From contig OX485807.1 in the NCBI GenBank assembly GCA_950295325.1, forward strand, positions 4,342,501-4,406,500: a stretch of DNA of 64,000 nucleotides, in the 5' to 3' direction. Source of the DNA: Polytrichum commune. Taxonomy: Eukaryota; Streptophyta; Polytrichopsida; Polytrichales; Polytrichaceae. A program made the position numbers and the translations under genes. The notes below the pieces were generated by a model, which saw only the letters and a list, made by a program, of their open reading frames with translations, made no database searches and had not been told where the DNA came from. This document shows positions 46,990 through 57,961 of the stretch, one piece after another; within the stretch, counting starts at the first letter, position 1; each line of letters starts with the position of its first letter.

Positions 46990-48728
46990 TGGCGTTATGT
47001 GGACGTGAAGTTAAAAATGACAAGGTCCGCCAAATGAAGATGGGGTCGAAATTGGATGAGAACGAGGTTAGGGAGTATAGCGAGTTGGTAGATGAATTTA
47101 GCGACACCTTCGCTTGGTCATACGATGAACTTAAGGGGATTCTTAGAGAGATGGTGGAACATCGTATTCCTTTGATTCCGGGAGCAAAGCCAATTATACA
47201 AAAAGAAAGAAGGATGAACCCAAAATTACAATTGGTGGTTAAAGCGGAATTGGAGATATTGTTGAACGCTGGGTTTATTAAGCCGGTGGAGATTACGGAT
47301 TGGGTGTCTCCAATGGTATTGGTGAAGAAAAAGAACGGAAAACTAAGGATGTGCGTCGATTATAGGAAATTGAACGCGTGCACACAGAAAGACCATTTTC
47401 CCTTACTATTCATCACGTTGCTACTTCAAGAGGTGGGCGATCACGCAAGATATACTTTCATGGATAGGTATGCGGGCTACAATCAAATTTCGATTGCCCT
47501 ACAAGATATTCATAAAACGGCTTTCACCACACCTTGGGGGACTTTTGTGTGGGTCGTAATGCCATTTGGGCTATGTAATGCCCCCGCTACTTTCCAAAGA
47601 TTGGTTATGTACATTTTCAACGACTTGTTGTTTAAATCCATGACCGTGTTCGTAGATGATTTTAGCACTCAAAGTAACGTAAGTGAGCACTTACATTGCG
47701 TTAGGGAGGTGTTGGTAAGGTGTAGAAAGATGAGGCTAGCTTTGAATCCCGATAAGACATTCTTAGGAGTCAATAGGGGAGTCTTACTAGGCTATGTGGT
47801 TAGCGAAAAAGGAAGGGAACCGGATCCGGAAAATGTTGTGGCCATAAGCGAGTTGGAGATTCCAACCAATTCCAAAGGGATCTCTAAATTGTTAGGGCAC
47901 GTGGGGTGGTACCGGGAACTCATTCCAAATTTCTCAAAGATAGCGGTCTCTATTACACAATTGCTCAAAAAGGATGCCAAGTTTGAATGGACGGATGCAT
48001 GCCAAAGGGCTTTTGAAGAATTGAGGGATAAATTGAGCACTTATCCCATTTTGAGGCCACCCGATTGGAATAAACCCTTCCATGTTTTTTGCGACGCTAG
48101 CAACGTGGCGGTGGGTAGCGCGCTTTGTCAATTCACGGGAGAAAAAGAAAATGATCAACCCATTGCTTACGCTAGCAAGCAATTGACACCGGCCGAACGA
48201 AATTACTCGACCATCGAGAGGGAGTGCCTAGCAATGGTGTTCTCGGTAAAAAAATTTCGACACTACCTCTTGTGTAACTTGATGGTCTTCTTTGTGGATC
48301 ACATGACCATTAAATATTTGGTGAACAACGCGGAGCTAAGTGGTAGATTAGCGAGGTGGGTTTTGCTATTAGGGGAATTCGATTACACGGTGGAATATAA
48401 ACCGGGCCGCATGCACTTGCAAGCCGACCATTTGTCTAGATTGTCGGAAAAGATGGGAGAAAACCCTGTGGACGATAAGTTAATGGATGATGCTCTCTTT
48501 GTGGTTACCTCAAGACCGGATTGGTACGCGGGCATCGTGGAATTCTTGACGACCCAAACATTGCCCCAGGAGTGGTCCAAGGAAGAGAGAAGGAAAGTGA
48601 GGGTTAATAGCAGACATTTCATGGTGTTGGGACATAGGTTGTTTAGGAGGGAACCGACGGCCTACTTAGGAGGTGTGTGTCCGCAACGGAAATGCCCTCC
48701 ATTTTATTGGCATTGTGGGTTTGTATAA
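46989..48728 (+). pseudogene. pol: reverse transcriptase and RNase H of element 2
   Basis: A 579-codon frame with the entire RT (CVDYRKLNAC, FVWVVMPFGLCNAPATF, catalytic FVDDF) and RNase H (VFCDASNVAVGSALCQ, IERECLAM, FFVDHMTIKYL). Unlike element 1 it keeps Trp in the FVWVV motif. The protein then enters the spacer before the integrase zinc finger (GHRLFRRE) and shifts frame; the last 20 codons are not integrase-like. Sequence beyond about 48710 belongs to the copia fragment. Confidence 0.92.
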
Positions 48729-50190
48729 TATCCAAAGCCTTGGTCGCTCCCCCCACCCCCTTTCTTCATTCCAAAACGCAACCCTATGTTGTTTGCCTTC
48801 AATGCATGCTTCGCAAAATAATACAAATGTAGGCCAAGAAAGTTTGCGAAGGTTCATACCACTTATCATGCTTTGGAGCATATGAACACCCTTCACATTC
48901 AAATGGCCTAGGTGATGGTACCAAAACTCAAGCGCACCATCTCTTGTTGGAAATTGCATCAAATTGGCCGCATTTGCTTTGTGTACTTTTGTAAAATTCA
49001 TTTTGTACAAAATACCTTTGCTTGGCGTAATTACCATGGCTTCACTGACGCAAACTGTTACAAAAACATTATTCAGGTTGAATTATATTTTCAAATCATT
49101 GGACACAAATTTGCTCACCAAGAGGAAATTGGCTTGCAATTTGGGCATATGGAGCGCATCTTTGATACGAATTCGGTTAATTTTATTTTTGATAATTGCT
49201 TCCACAATGATAGATTCCATTCCGATGGCTTCAACAACACTATCATCACCCAAATACACATTGTCTGAAGTGATTATCTCATACGTATCAAATACGGCCC
49301 TATGCAAAGTTATATCCTTGGTGGCTCCCGAATCCATAATTCATTTGCACAGGCTTTAGAAACGTGTCCCATTACTTATTATAAATGTGTAATTATTATT
49401 GTCCTTCGCATTTTTAGCATTTTTACAATCATTGTTATTTTTTTGTAGGTAAAACGCACAATATGGCCTGGTTTGCTGTAATAGAAACATGGTCTTGTGC
49501 TTTGGCACATAAATGAGTTGTTCCTATGTTCTGTCATAAGATCATGGCGACATCCTCATTTTGGGGTTTATTTTCCTTGCGTTTCGACTTCTCGTCCATC
49601 AAATGTGTCATCATGTAGTTCATCGTAAGTTCCTTCATTGGCATCGTTTCCAAGGTTGTGATCAAGTATTCATACAACGCCGGCAAACCCTTGATCCAAA
49701 TCACGACGATGTCTTTGTCTCTCATAAATACTGCCAAACAATCGAGTTGATCCGCAAACACCTTATCTTTGTTGACGTGGTTCAACAAGCCATTTCTTTC
49801 TTTTATCTTGAACATGAAGAACTTGCAACAGACGAAGAGGATGTTGGACAAACTTTTTATCTAGTGAATGTTGCAAATGGTCTTCCATACTTTCACGGGT
49901 CTTGTGCAACTTTTGATGTGCGCAAGTTGATTATCCGTCAAGTTGAGGCCAATGATGGACATGGGATTCTTGATGCCCCTTGGTATTTTTTGTTGACCTT
50001 GAATTCCGCATTGGAAGTGGAGCTTCTTCGGATTTTTCCATAATGTCCCAAAAATCCATGGACGCCCACAACGTTTTGATTTTGAACTTTCAAAGGTTGA
50101 AATTCCCTCCATTAAAATTGTCAATAATTCTAGCTGCCTCGCTCTCAAATGATACCATCGTACGCTCGGATATGCTTTCAAAACATTCAA
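48720..50190 (-). pseudogene. Ty1/copia retrotransposon fragment (gag, protease, GAG-pre-integrase)
   Basis: Minus-strand relics in copia order: gag (50190-49861, LNLTDNQLAHIKSC; 49851-49534, the UBN2-like part); a decayed zinc knuckle near 49480, CFYYSKPGHIVRF, with Cys changed to Tyr; protease (49337-49083) beginning DSGATKDITLH and ending HMPKLQANFLLVSKF; and the GAG-pre-integrase domain (49037-48720) with WYHHLGHLNVKGV and CIEGKQHRVAFW. It is cut off where integrase would begin and abuts the cut end of element 2 in head-to-head arrangement. No LTRs were found. Confidence 0.88.
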
Positions 50191-50690
50191 ACTAGCATTT
50201 CTTGGCCTACAATCAATCCCAACTCAAACTAGAAGATAACCTCTTACACTCAAAATATGCATTTGCACCTCAATGTAGTGGAAACATGCCCTTATGCTTT
50301 CAAAATAATCAAATCTCTAGGCATTTCACTTGCATGGTGGATTCATAACCTATTGGGAGCGAGATGATCTCATGCTCTCCTTGCTTTTCCTTTTGTTGTT
50401 TTTTTAATTGTTTTTTCTTTTCTTTTCTTTTCTTTTCTTTTCTTTGGTTCATACAAATAATCTGAAATAACTCTTATCCTTCTTTGGACTAGCGTTGTGG
50501 CCTTATTCTAACCTTATTGTTTCTCATGCCTCTTCCATTACATTTTTATTGACTACGAACAATTTGATGTTCTACCTTCTACAAGTCTTAAAGTTAATTG
50601 GGCCATCAATATTGAAATACACATACACCATTGCAATAAAAAATTAAATATATACCAATATTGATGAAATACCATTATATAAATATATTG
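50191..50690. other. spacer with TTTTC microsatellite
   Basis: No gene. A CTTTT/TTTTC microsatellite of about seven units lies at roughly 50412-50446. The proximal part may still be copia 5' sequence. Confidence 0.6.
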
Positions 50691-50691
50691 T

Positions 50692-51410
50692 CTAAAAGTC
50701 ATCCTTGCAAGTGGGAAGGTCTTTACAGAGTTGAAGGCATTGGTCCACTTTGTTCCATAAGTGTTTGATAGGATTCATGTTGTGGGGTTGTGGACTCCAT
50801 GGCAATACTGTGATAATGAGATCATTGGACCATTTGATTGCTGACATGTTGGTATGATTTGAGTCGTTGTCTTGTTGGAACACCCACTCCTCCACTTCTT
50901 TTCCAAAACTTCATAACTAACATGCTCAAGTTGTCATGTCAAGATAACGCTCGCTATTCATTTTCTTTTGATTTTGGTTAGCTCCTCAATGCCCTCCCAA
51001 CTCATGCAATCCCCAAATCATGATGCTCCCTCCTTGCTTCACAATCTTCCTAACCACACCTTTGCTTAGGGGTTCCTATGCCTCTTCCAACATCACTCTT
51101 GACCGTCAGACCCCACATTATTGAAATTACTTTCATACGAGAATGCAACTTTCCTCAACTACTCCATCCAATGTTCTTTTGCCCATTCATGCCTTAACTA
51201 TTTATGACGATCCAAAAGGAAAAACTTCTTAGCTGCAAACTATAGTCCTTAGTGTTTTAGTGCTCTTTTTGTTATTTTAGGGGATGATGTGATATTTGAA
51301 ACTCCTCGAAGGACCCTCTGATATTTTATTGCAATACTTAGCTCTTTTGTTTGCACCATTCGTCCCAAGTAATAATCATCTTTCTCATTATGAATATGTG
51401 ACGCCCTAGC
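50692..51410 (-). pseudogene. Tc1/mariner (DD34E-type) transposase relic
   Basis: The clear part, 50895-50692, reads EEWVFQQDNDSNHTNMSAIK and then PWSPQPHNMNPIKHLWNKVD, matching the second and third catalytic regions of Tc1-like DDE transposases (family form FQQDND..H and SPDLNPIE.LW). Exactly 34 residues separate the Asp of QQD from the third position, where Lys stands in place of Glu. Upstream in broken frames are KQGGSIMIWGLHELGGH, ERYLDM and SYESNFNNVGSDG, the block around the first catalytic Asp, here Tyr. Similarity fades above about 51400. Two of three catalytic residues are lost, so it is dead. The Tc1 assignment is firm for the C-terminus, weaker upstream. Confidence 0.8.
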
Positions 51411-51569
51411 CTCCTCTTATCCTCCAACTTCCCGTAACTCTGTAACATTTAATGATGTGACTAATTGTTGAGGGTGTTGGTCCTAATTACATGGCTATTG
51501 TACGGCAACTCTATTGGTCAATGTAAAGGGCAATAATTTGTGCACAAATTTCTAAGGAAGTTTTGGGCA

Positions 51570-51641
51570 TGGTGGAAGGGAGAATTGAACCAAGGACCTC
51601 ATGACTGCAGAGCAAAATGTTAACCATTGAGTTATTGCAAA
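51570..51641 (-). pseudogene. tRNA-Ala-like sequence (tRNA pseudogene or SINE head)
   Basis: The minus strand contains an A-box-like TAACTCAATGGTTA (from 51634) and a B-box-like GGTTCAATTC (51591-51582) at normal tRNA spacing, with CTCTGCAG between, which looks like a tRNA-Ala(UGC) anticodon loop. Acceptor and T stems do not pair well, so a functional tRNA is unlikely. It may be the RNA polymerase III promoter of a SINE; no tail or target duplication is obvious. Confidence 0.5.
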
Positions 51642-54300
51642 CTATAATGTGGATTGCTCCTATAATGCATCAAATTTGAAGAATTCCAAAAGTAATGTTT
51701 TATTCATTTCTTGTTCGTATTTGAGTCCAATCATCATGGAAATCGACATGAGGCTAGCTATATACTTTATTTAGGCATCACATGACAAGTTTTTCATGTT
51801 TCTTAGAAAATGTCAATTTTGTATGTTTGTAAAGAGTTCTGCATTACTCTTGAAAATCATTGCATGCAAAGTGGCCACCTCCAACCATAACCCAAATGTT
51901 GGAGGTGGTCATATGAAACAATTTTTTGATATTCCTTAATATTAACAGTCGAGGTGAATCTATCAAAGGTAAGGTTGAGACATTCATAGTTGACCAAGTC
52001 CATTTAACCGCTCACTGGAGTACTTGTAGTGCCAACATAGATGAGATTTGTAGTTGGCCCATGTTTTTAGGCAAATGGAGTTAAGGTTTATGTGTTCCAA
52101 TAAACTTTTATCACTTCTATAAACAAACCATATTCATGAAAAAATTTGAGAAAAATTTGTATTCTTCTTAGAATTTGTTGCTCTAAGCAAGAAAAATAAT
52201 TCCCCACTATTACTCCTCCTAAACATATACAAACTCTCATATATTGTTGGCTATAGATGCCTCAACCTAAAAGATGAACAATTTTTCATATATTGCAAAA
52301 AATATACTCATTATTTTATACAAGTATAAATTTAACATACAAATCTTTGACCACTGTGGATAAACTTAAAGTTGGAAGACAATTTCACAAATATGGTATT
52401 GTTCTCCCTCTTTAGCATGACACATTTGGGAAACACAAAAAGTTGTATTATCAAGGTGTCGTCTTCTCATTAATATGACAAATGGCATAAAATTGTCGTA
52501 CTATTGAGGGAATACAAAAACATAAGTAATATCGGCTTAATAATATACCCAACGAGTTTAAGCAATATGGATGGTATGAAATAATAACTTATAACTCCAA
52601 ACAAATACAAATATTCTCAAGAACTCTTGAAATAGGTGTCCAAAGATTTATGGTGTTGCCTACTCAAGTTAGCAACTGTCATCTTATCTAAATTTCCTAC
52701 TAACTTTTGAAAACTAATAATCTCATTAACACCAAATTATAAAGAGTACTCTAATAAGAAACTAGACAACAATGATGCATGACGTTTAGCATCAAGATAC
52801 TAGTGATACTATATCACCCGTGTATAGGGCAACATACTAGGTAGGAGGCCACCTTAACCCTAACCATGTCCATCCTACATTAGTAACCATGATTAACATT
52901 AAGTTCCCAATGATAAGTGAAGTTCCCAAGCAGTGCCAAAATGAAAATGGATGTATTTAAGTACATAACATAGATGAAAGGAATTTTAGCATTAACTACC
53001 TCTTTAATATGACAAAACGGAGATTCCAAATGTCGCATTATCGAGTGTCATAGTCGTGTAAAAAATTAAGTTTTGAACTAAAAAGTTTGGTTGCACAAAA
53101 ACATGTCGTAATATCAAGGGTGTTGTATAAACAAGTGTCATATAAATGAGGTTAAACGCACATGTATCGTTCCAAGTGGGCCACACCAATTTCTATTTGA
53201 GGGAACACACTACAACAATTTTTGAAGAGACCATTGTGACTGTTTAAAAAACATTATTGTGCAATTAGTGTACTGTATCTCTTATAAATGTGGCTAGTTT
53301 TTTTTTTTTTCAAATACTTTTTTTGTGGGGAATTTAAGTCTGCTTTGCACTGCATCCCATCTTTTTAAAAGTAATGTGGATTTATCTTGGTAGTGATCTT
53401 CAGACCACTGACAATACAGTACCCCAAGAAATTTTAATTCTAAATTAATACCCAAGAAATCCTTTATCAAAATTTCTCACAGTCCTTGGTCACATGTGTA
53501 AAACGGCCCTAAAGCAAAAATGTGTTTAGTGTACCTACTAAGCCATACACATATTTGGAATCAGCATTGCGCTCTAATATAGTCAGAGCATTCTGGTTGA
53601 TTACATTAACTAACATGGTAACTCTTCATAAATGGAACTTGAAAGGCAACGCAGGAAAAGGGCGCATCACTCCAATTTCAATTCGACAGCACTTACTTCT
53701 GGCCAACATGGAAAAGGATGTCAGGCAGAGATGAGGCACAAAGCTGCCTGATGCATTCTGAGTGTGAATCTGCAACGGAAGAAGATTAATAAGATTTCAA
53801 ATGTTCAAACATACATTTCCCTCAACAAGGAACAAGTATTGACCACCACTCAAAGAGTACAAACACAATCCTGATGATGCCAAATAGTATGTTGTCTAGG
53901 CATATTTCTTCCCTCATAACAGCTAATAGTGACTGCACAAACTAAGAAGAACAGACAGAGTTTAAGACTCAAAGGCCATTTGTTGACACATAGCAGATTC
54001 TCTATAACTGGATTACCATTTACTATATTCAAGCAAGTTTGTTGTGTTGGATTGGGATCATAAGTCCGAAAGTTTCAAAAGTTTTGGATGAAGAACATGT
54101 GATGATCCTGAGTTTCAAAACTGCAAATGTTTGAAATGACACAAAAACTCATGTAAACACAAAAGTACACTACAAACTGCAACTGTTCTCCCCTAACCCT
54201 AACTTCATACAGACCAACTTCAACTGAGCCTAAACCCAATAACCACTGGGCTGGGCCTTTATCCTCTGAACACTTTCCTGCCGCCTGTCCCAGCCTACCT
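51642..54300. other. intergenic, no gene recognised
   Basis: About 2.7 kb of AT-rich DNA between the Tc1/tRNA-like relics and the APS kinase locus. Frames at 53004-53189 and 53522-53734 have no motif. A T13 run is near 53300. Confidence 0.5.
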
Positions 54301-55765
54301 CCCCAACAAATAAAGTGAACAGAAAGACTGAATGAGCGAAATTCTCAAAACTTCTTCAAACAACCCAGGAAGATTAGAAAGCAGTTCAACAAGGATGACC
54401 ATGTCCGTAACTGCAGAACCTCGGATGCTTTTAGGAATAAACCAATTTCTGCACGCCAGACACAAGGAGAGAAACTTTAGAGTGCACAATACACAGAACA
54501 CTACGCAAGGGCATACACTTCTGATGATTAGATGTCTGCGACTCGTTTGTCAACTTTGTCTCTGCAGCAATAAGAAATCAAAATCATTCTTGCAAATATC
54601 TTGGTAGCATTAAACAGGATTGTGTTAAACTCTACAAAGGCATCCACATGTAAACGGATTCCATCATTTATTATCAACTATCTATAGAAAATCCTTCTTT
54701 CAACTGTACTCGAAGTCTTTGTTCCAAGGTACAGGGTATTAGCTAACCCCTAAACGAGAGTTATGAAACAACTTGAAGCTCATTCACCATAATATATCTT
54801 CCCAAAAGTAAGTTATTAAACACAAAGATTCAATTTTGTCCACATTATTGAGCTCTCTCTACAACCGCACAATGGGATCGACAGCAGAAGACGATGGTGT
54901 GGTCTCTGAGGAAGAGACCAGCAACCACGACGTAAGAACATGAAGTTTCTTACAAGAACAATACCAGATATAAACTTTTCCCTTTCTACCCCTGGATAAT
55001 AATCCCTCCACAATGAGGGCTGATCCCCACCACAACGACCACAAACATCTCAGCTTGCAATTAATGTCCAGCCACGTGCTCGCACACCTCGCTGTTGAAT
55101 CGTTCTCTCAGATCTACAATACGACTCCACAGTGTAAGCCAGCCACTACTACATATACTTCAATTGCACAGTTCTCCAGCATGGTGCACAGACCATACCA
55201 AATTTCAGACTGCAGCAAGCAAAGCATATCATGCCTCAATTTTTCTAATCTCTTGATTATAGTGTCTCCTACGGCGGGTTAGAGTAGAGTATTCCGAAAT
55301 TTGAGGCCAAAGCACTCAAATGACCTCATCTCTCTATCCCTTCCCCTTGCATGCCCGTCTCTTCCGTGCCCAGCACAGTGATGCCAGCCAACTTATACTT
55401 AATCCTGTATCCTGTAGATAGAAGGTTATCATTGAAGTGGTTCCAGACAGTCTCCAGCACAGTCACTAAGTTTTGACATAAAACAAATGACACAATGCGA
55501 GCACGAATATCCCCTGCAATTTCTTTCGACCGAATGATGATGTTGCAGATAATAGAACCACTCCATCCTTGTTAGACCCTTTCACGTCACGTCTGATATT
55601 TTAACAGCCACCATTCCAAGCTTTGTGCAGAGATAAATAAGCGCGTTCTTCACCCTAATTGCCCATCTTCGCCATGTCCTTTTGTGTGCAGACTCCATCA
55701 GAATTCCCGTGAAAAACAAAGGAATTCTCCGGTTCTCCCAATGTAGATTTGTTGAACCCTAAAGT
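54301..55765 (-). other. region downstream of APS kinase, possible long 3' UTR
   Basis: Non-repetitive sequence of transcript-like composition on the minus strand (TG- and T-rich), without open frames beyond 90 codons. An AATAATGTGGACAAAATTG stretch near 54846 and TTTAATAAC near 54825 are the best candidates for poly(A) control. TTCTTATTGCTGCAG near 54560 resembles a splice acceptor. None of this is firm; transcript evidence would be needed to set the gene's 3' end. Confidence 0.35.
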
Positions 55766-56629
55766 TCAACAGGAGGGGCACTCTAAGAAACCCTTCTCCT
55801 TCAAGTAATTGATCAAAATGCCTGCCAACTGCTCTGCAGGGAAGAATTCCCCTGCTGCGTTTGTAGCTTCGATCACCACATCTGGGTTTTGAGGAATCTC
55901 ATAAGGATCATCAACACCAGTAAACCCTTTCAACACACCAGACCTTGCCAGCTTGTACAAACCCTTGCAGTCTCGATTCTCACAAACCTCCAGTGGCACC
56001 TTCATATACACTTCAACGAAATCACCCGGTGGAACGAGGGTTCGGACAAAATCTCTGTCTCTCTGGTATGGTGATATGAAGCTTACAAGAGTGATTACAC
56101 CTGTATCGGCAAATAGCTTAGCCACCTCTCCTACTCTGCGAACATTCTCTTCACGGTCTTTGGCAGAGAACCCTAAATTCCGGCTCAGACCATGGCGGAT
56201 GTTGTCACCATCCAGGATGTAACTTAATTTCCCCATGTCGGTGAGAATGTGATCCAGTGTGCATGATAATGTGGATTTCCCAGATCCACTTAACCCTGTC
56301 ATCCACACGATACATCCCCTCTGATTGAGCAATTTCTCACGTTTCCGCCGCTCTACACATCCTTCGTGCCAATGCAGGTTCTCCGCACACCTGGGAGCCA
56401 TTACACCATTCAAGCGGACAGAATGGGAACGGTCACGGTCCTCCTTCGAAGCCTTCGACCGTATCCAGGCCACACGGAATACCTTGGCTGTGTTTCCTTT
56501 CAGAGAAAAGGAAGCTCTGTCATCGACTTTGAGCCTCCAATGAAGGCGAGAAGCTTCCAAAGTGCTCCTCCTTGAGACAAGACTTGTCAATTGCGGTGGA
56601 GAAGGATGAAGCCAGCACACCTGTCGCAT
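55766..56629 (-). CDS. APK: adenylyl-sulfate (APS) kinase, probably plastidial
   Basis: Phosphorylates adenosine 5'-phosphosulfate with ATP to give PAPS, the sulfuryl donor for sulfotransferases. The first ATG in the open frame is at 56629 (287 residues); upstream the frame is TTG preceded by TAG. Residue numbers here count from that TTG codon (residue 1; the ATG is residue 4). Residues to about 85 are Ser/Arg-rich with few acids near the start, as in a plastid transit peptide. Then WHEG (90-93), the P-loop GLSGSGKST (115-123), DGDNIRHGLSRNLGF (143-157), ENVRRVGEVAKLFAD (164-178), ISPYQRDRD (188-196), GLYKLARSG and KGFTGVDDPYE (237-247). All kinase motifs are intact and length matches plant APS kinases. 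The whole kinase is one uninterrupted exon. Cys94 and Cys126 lie near the positions of the regulatory disulfide of Arabidopsis APK1, with the first shifted by one residue. Confidence 0.95.
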   Translation of the reverse strand: MRQVCWLHPSPPQLTSLVSRRSTLEASRLHWRLKVDDRASFSLKGNTAKVFRVAWIRSKASKEDRDRSHSVRLNGVMAPRCAENLHWHEGCVERRKREKLLNQRGCIVWMTGLSGSGKSTLSCTLDHILTDMGKLSYILDGDNIRHGLSRNLGFSAKDREENVRRVGEVAKLFADTGVITLVSFISPYQRDRDFVRTLVPPGDFVEVYMKVPLEVCENRDCKGLYKLARSGVLKGFTGVDDPYEIPQNPDVVIEATNAAGEFFPAEQLAGILINYLKEKGFLECPSC

Positions 56630-57335
56630 ACTCCTCAACTAATCTCCCCAAATCTTCGCATTCAACAAATCTCTTGCACAATCCCAGATCACACATAAAA
56701 AAACCAAACATAAAACTCACAGCATGACATACATGCAAATCTCTCGGTCATCCAATCTACTTCCTTAATGGAAATCACCGTCCAATGCCCACCCTAGCAA
56801 ACTAACTACACATAATCCACCCGCGAAGATCACAGCTCCTCAAACCCAAAAGTGCACGAGATGACCGACAACGAACTTCCACTATAGATCAATCCTGATG
56901 AATCACGCTATGCACATGCATATACATATAAACACGCACACGCATCACCAAACACCAACTCTCTCCCTCACAACCTCTCACCCTCCGATTATGTGCAAGA
57001 TATGCACATATCTCCGACTGACGACAGACTGAATGATCCAAAGCTTTCCGGTTCGCGTGCTCTGTACAGCTCAATGCTGGTCAATAACGGCTTCCCCAAA
57101 GTGCATTTAGAAAATGGGAATGGAAAGGAACGAGAAGCGTGTGTGAACTGTGGAGGAAGTGGGCCAGTCTCCCCGCCGTGGAGTATGGAACGTGCGGGGA
57201 TGGCGATGGATAGAGCTGTGGATGGCCTACAAGGAGCCACCACGTTCGTCTGCACTGGAAACCCTAATTTCTAACGGCCAAAAGAGGATGAAGATTGAGG
57301 GTACGTGGCCGCACGAGATTGGTACGTACTTATAA
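56630..57335 (-). promoter_or_regulatory. APS kinase promoter and 5' untranslated region
   Basis: On the minus strand a TATA-like TTATAAG lies at about 57325-57332, and 60-70 bp downstream a telo-box (AAACCCTAA on the plus strand, 57259-57267), an arrangement common in promoters and leaders of plant housekeeping genes. The leader to the ATG would be about 650 nt, and could contain an intron. A second TATA-like TTATATGTATA near 56925 could give a shorter leader of about 270 nt. Sites are inferred from sequence only. Confidence 0.45.
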
Positions 57336-57635
57336 CGGTCTATGTGGCGCTGACGCGGCCTCGAGACCTGCCTAGTCAGGCCAGCGTGTCGTCTCGAATT
57401 GCGCGGGCCTCGGCAAGTCGGCAGTCCATTTCGGGGCCGGGCCGGGCCGGGTTGGGCAGGTGGCATGGGAGCGAGAGCCGAGATTTTTTTAATGGGTTCT
57501 TTGCATGCAATCATCTACTTGGTAAAGTGAGACATAGAATTCCGAGCCTAACTTGGTACTTCAATTTGCCATGAATAAGTCCGATGCGGCCATAACTTTA
57601 CTAAGCAGCTACATGACAGTCTCTTCCAAAGAAAA
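57336..57635. other. CpG-rich upstream flank of APS kinase
   Basis: The most CpG- and GC-rich stretch outside transposons (57340-57480, with GGGCCGGGCCGGGCCGGG at 57436). It contrasts with CpG-poor DNA around it and is consistent with an unmethylated promoter. No frame with a motif. Confidence 0.55.
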
Positions 57636-57961
57636 AAGGATTGGGCACATGGCCTAAGCTTCCACAGCATGCATTGCTTTTGAAGGATTTGGGTAAGAAT
57701 GGTTTTTAAAAATGAATACGACAACCAAAGGTTCTGGTAGGAAAAGGTATTATATATTGTTGGGTAAAACATAGGCAGTGTGTTTGATGCGTTGGGGTAA
57801 AACTCAATCCATGTTTTTATTGCATTATGTAGCCTATGCGGTGGCTTGCCTTGGTGGTAGCCATTTTTTGTTGTGTGGTACAGTTGCTCACCCAGTTGCC
57901 TTGCCTCCCCAACAACTAAAAACAAATGCGGGGCAGAAAAGTTGGGCCATGTGCCCAACCC
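57636..57961. mobile_element. possible MITE with ~20-bp terminal inverted repeats
   Basis: GGATTGGGCACATGGCCTAA at the left is mirrored by TTGGGCCATGTGCCCAACC at the right with two mismatches, enclosing about 325 bp of non-coding AT-rich DNA. A convincing target duplication is not visible (A-rich flanks). It would be a non-autonomous DNA transposon of unknown superfamily. Confidence 0.5.

Larger units (their letters stand above)
41188..48710 (+). mobile_element. Ty3/gypsy LTR retrotransposon, element 2 (same family as element 1, 3' truncated)
   Basis: A plus-strand relative of element 1 with the same LTR termini, the same primer-binding site and closely similar gag-pol. The 5' LTR is 41188-42659. 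Coding runs to the integrase zinc finger, where after about 48650 the frame decays and similarity ends near 48710 at a junction with a copia fragment. Integrase core, polypurine tract and 3' LTR are absent. Several in-frame stops and shifts show it has been dead for long, in contrast to the young element 1. Confidence 0.92.

Noticed and set aside
51570..51641. functional tRNA-Ala gene
   Set aside because: The acceptor and T-arm bases do not pair convincingly; called a pseudogene or SINE head instead.
55766..56638. 290-residue version of APS kinase starting at 56638
   Set aside because: The codon there is TTG directly after TAG; the first ATG is at 56629.
56989..57255. 88-codon minus-strand frame upstream of APS kinase as a transit-peptide exon
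   Set aside because: Its first codon is GTG with a stop upstream and no ATG; it looks like untranslated leader, although an upstream exon cannot be excluded.
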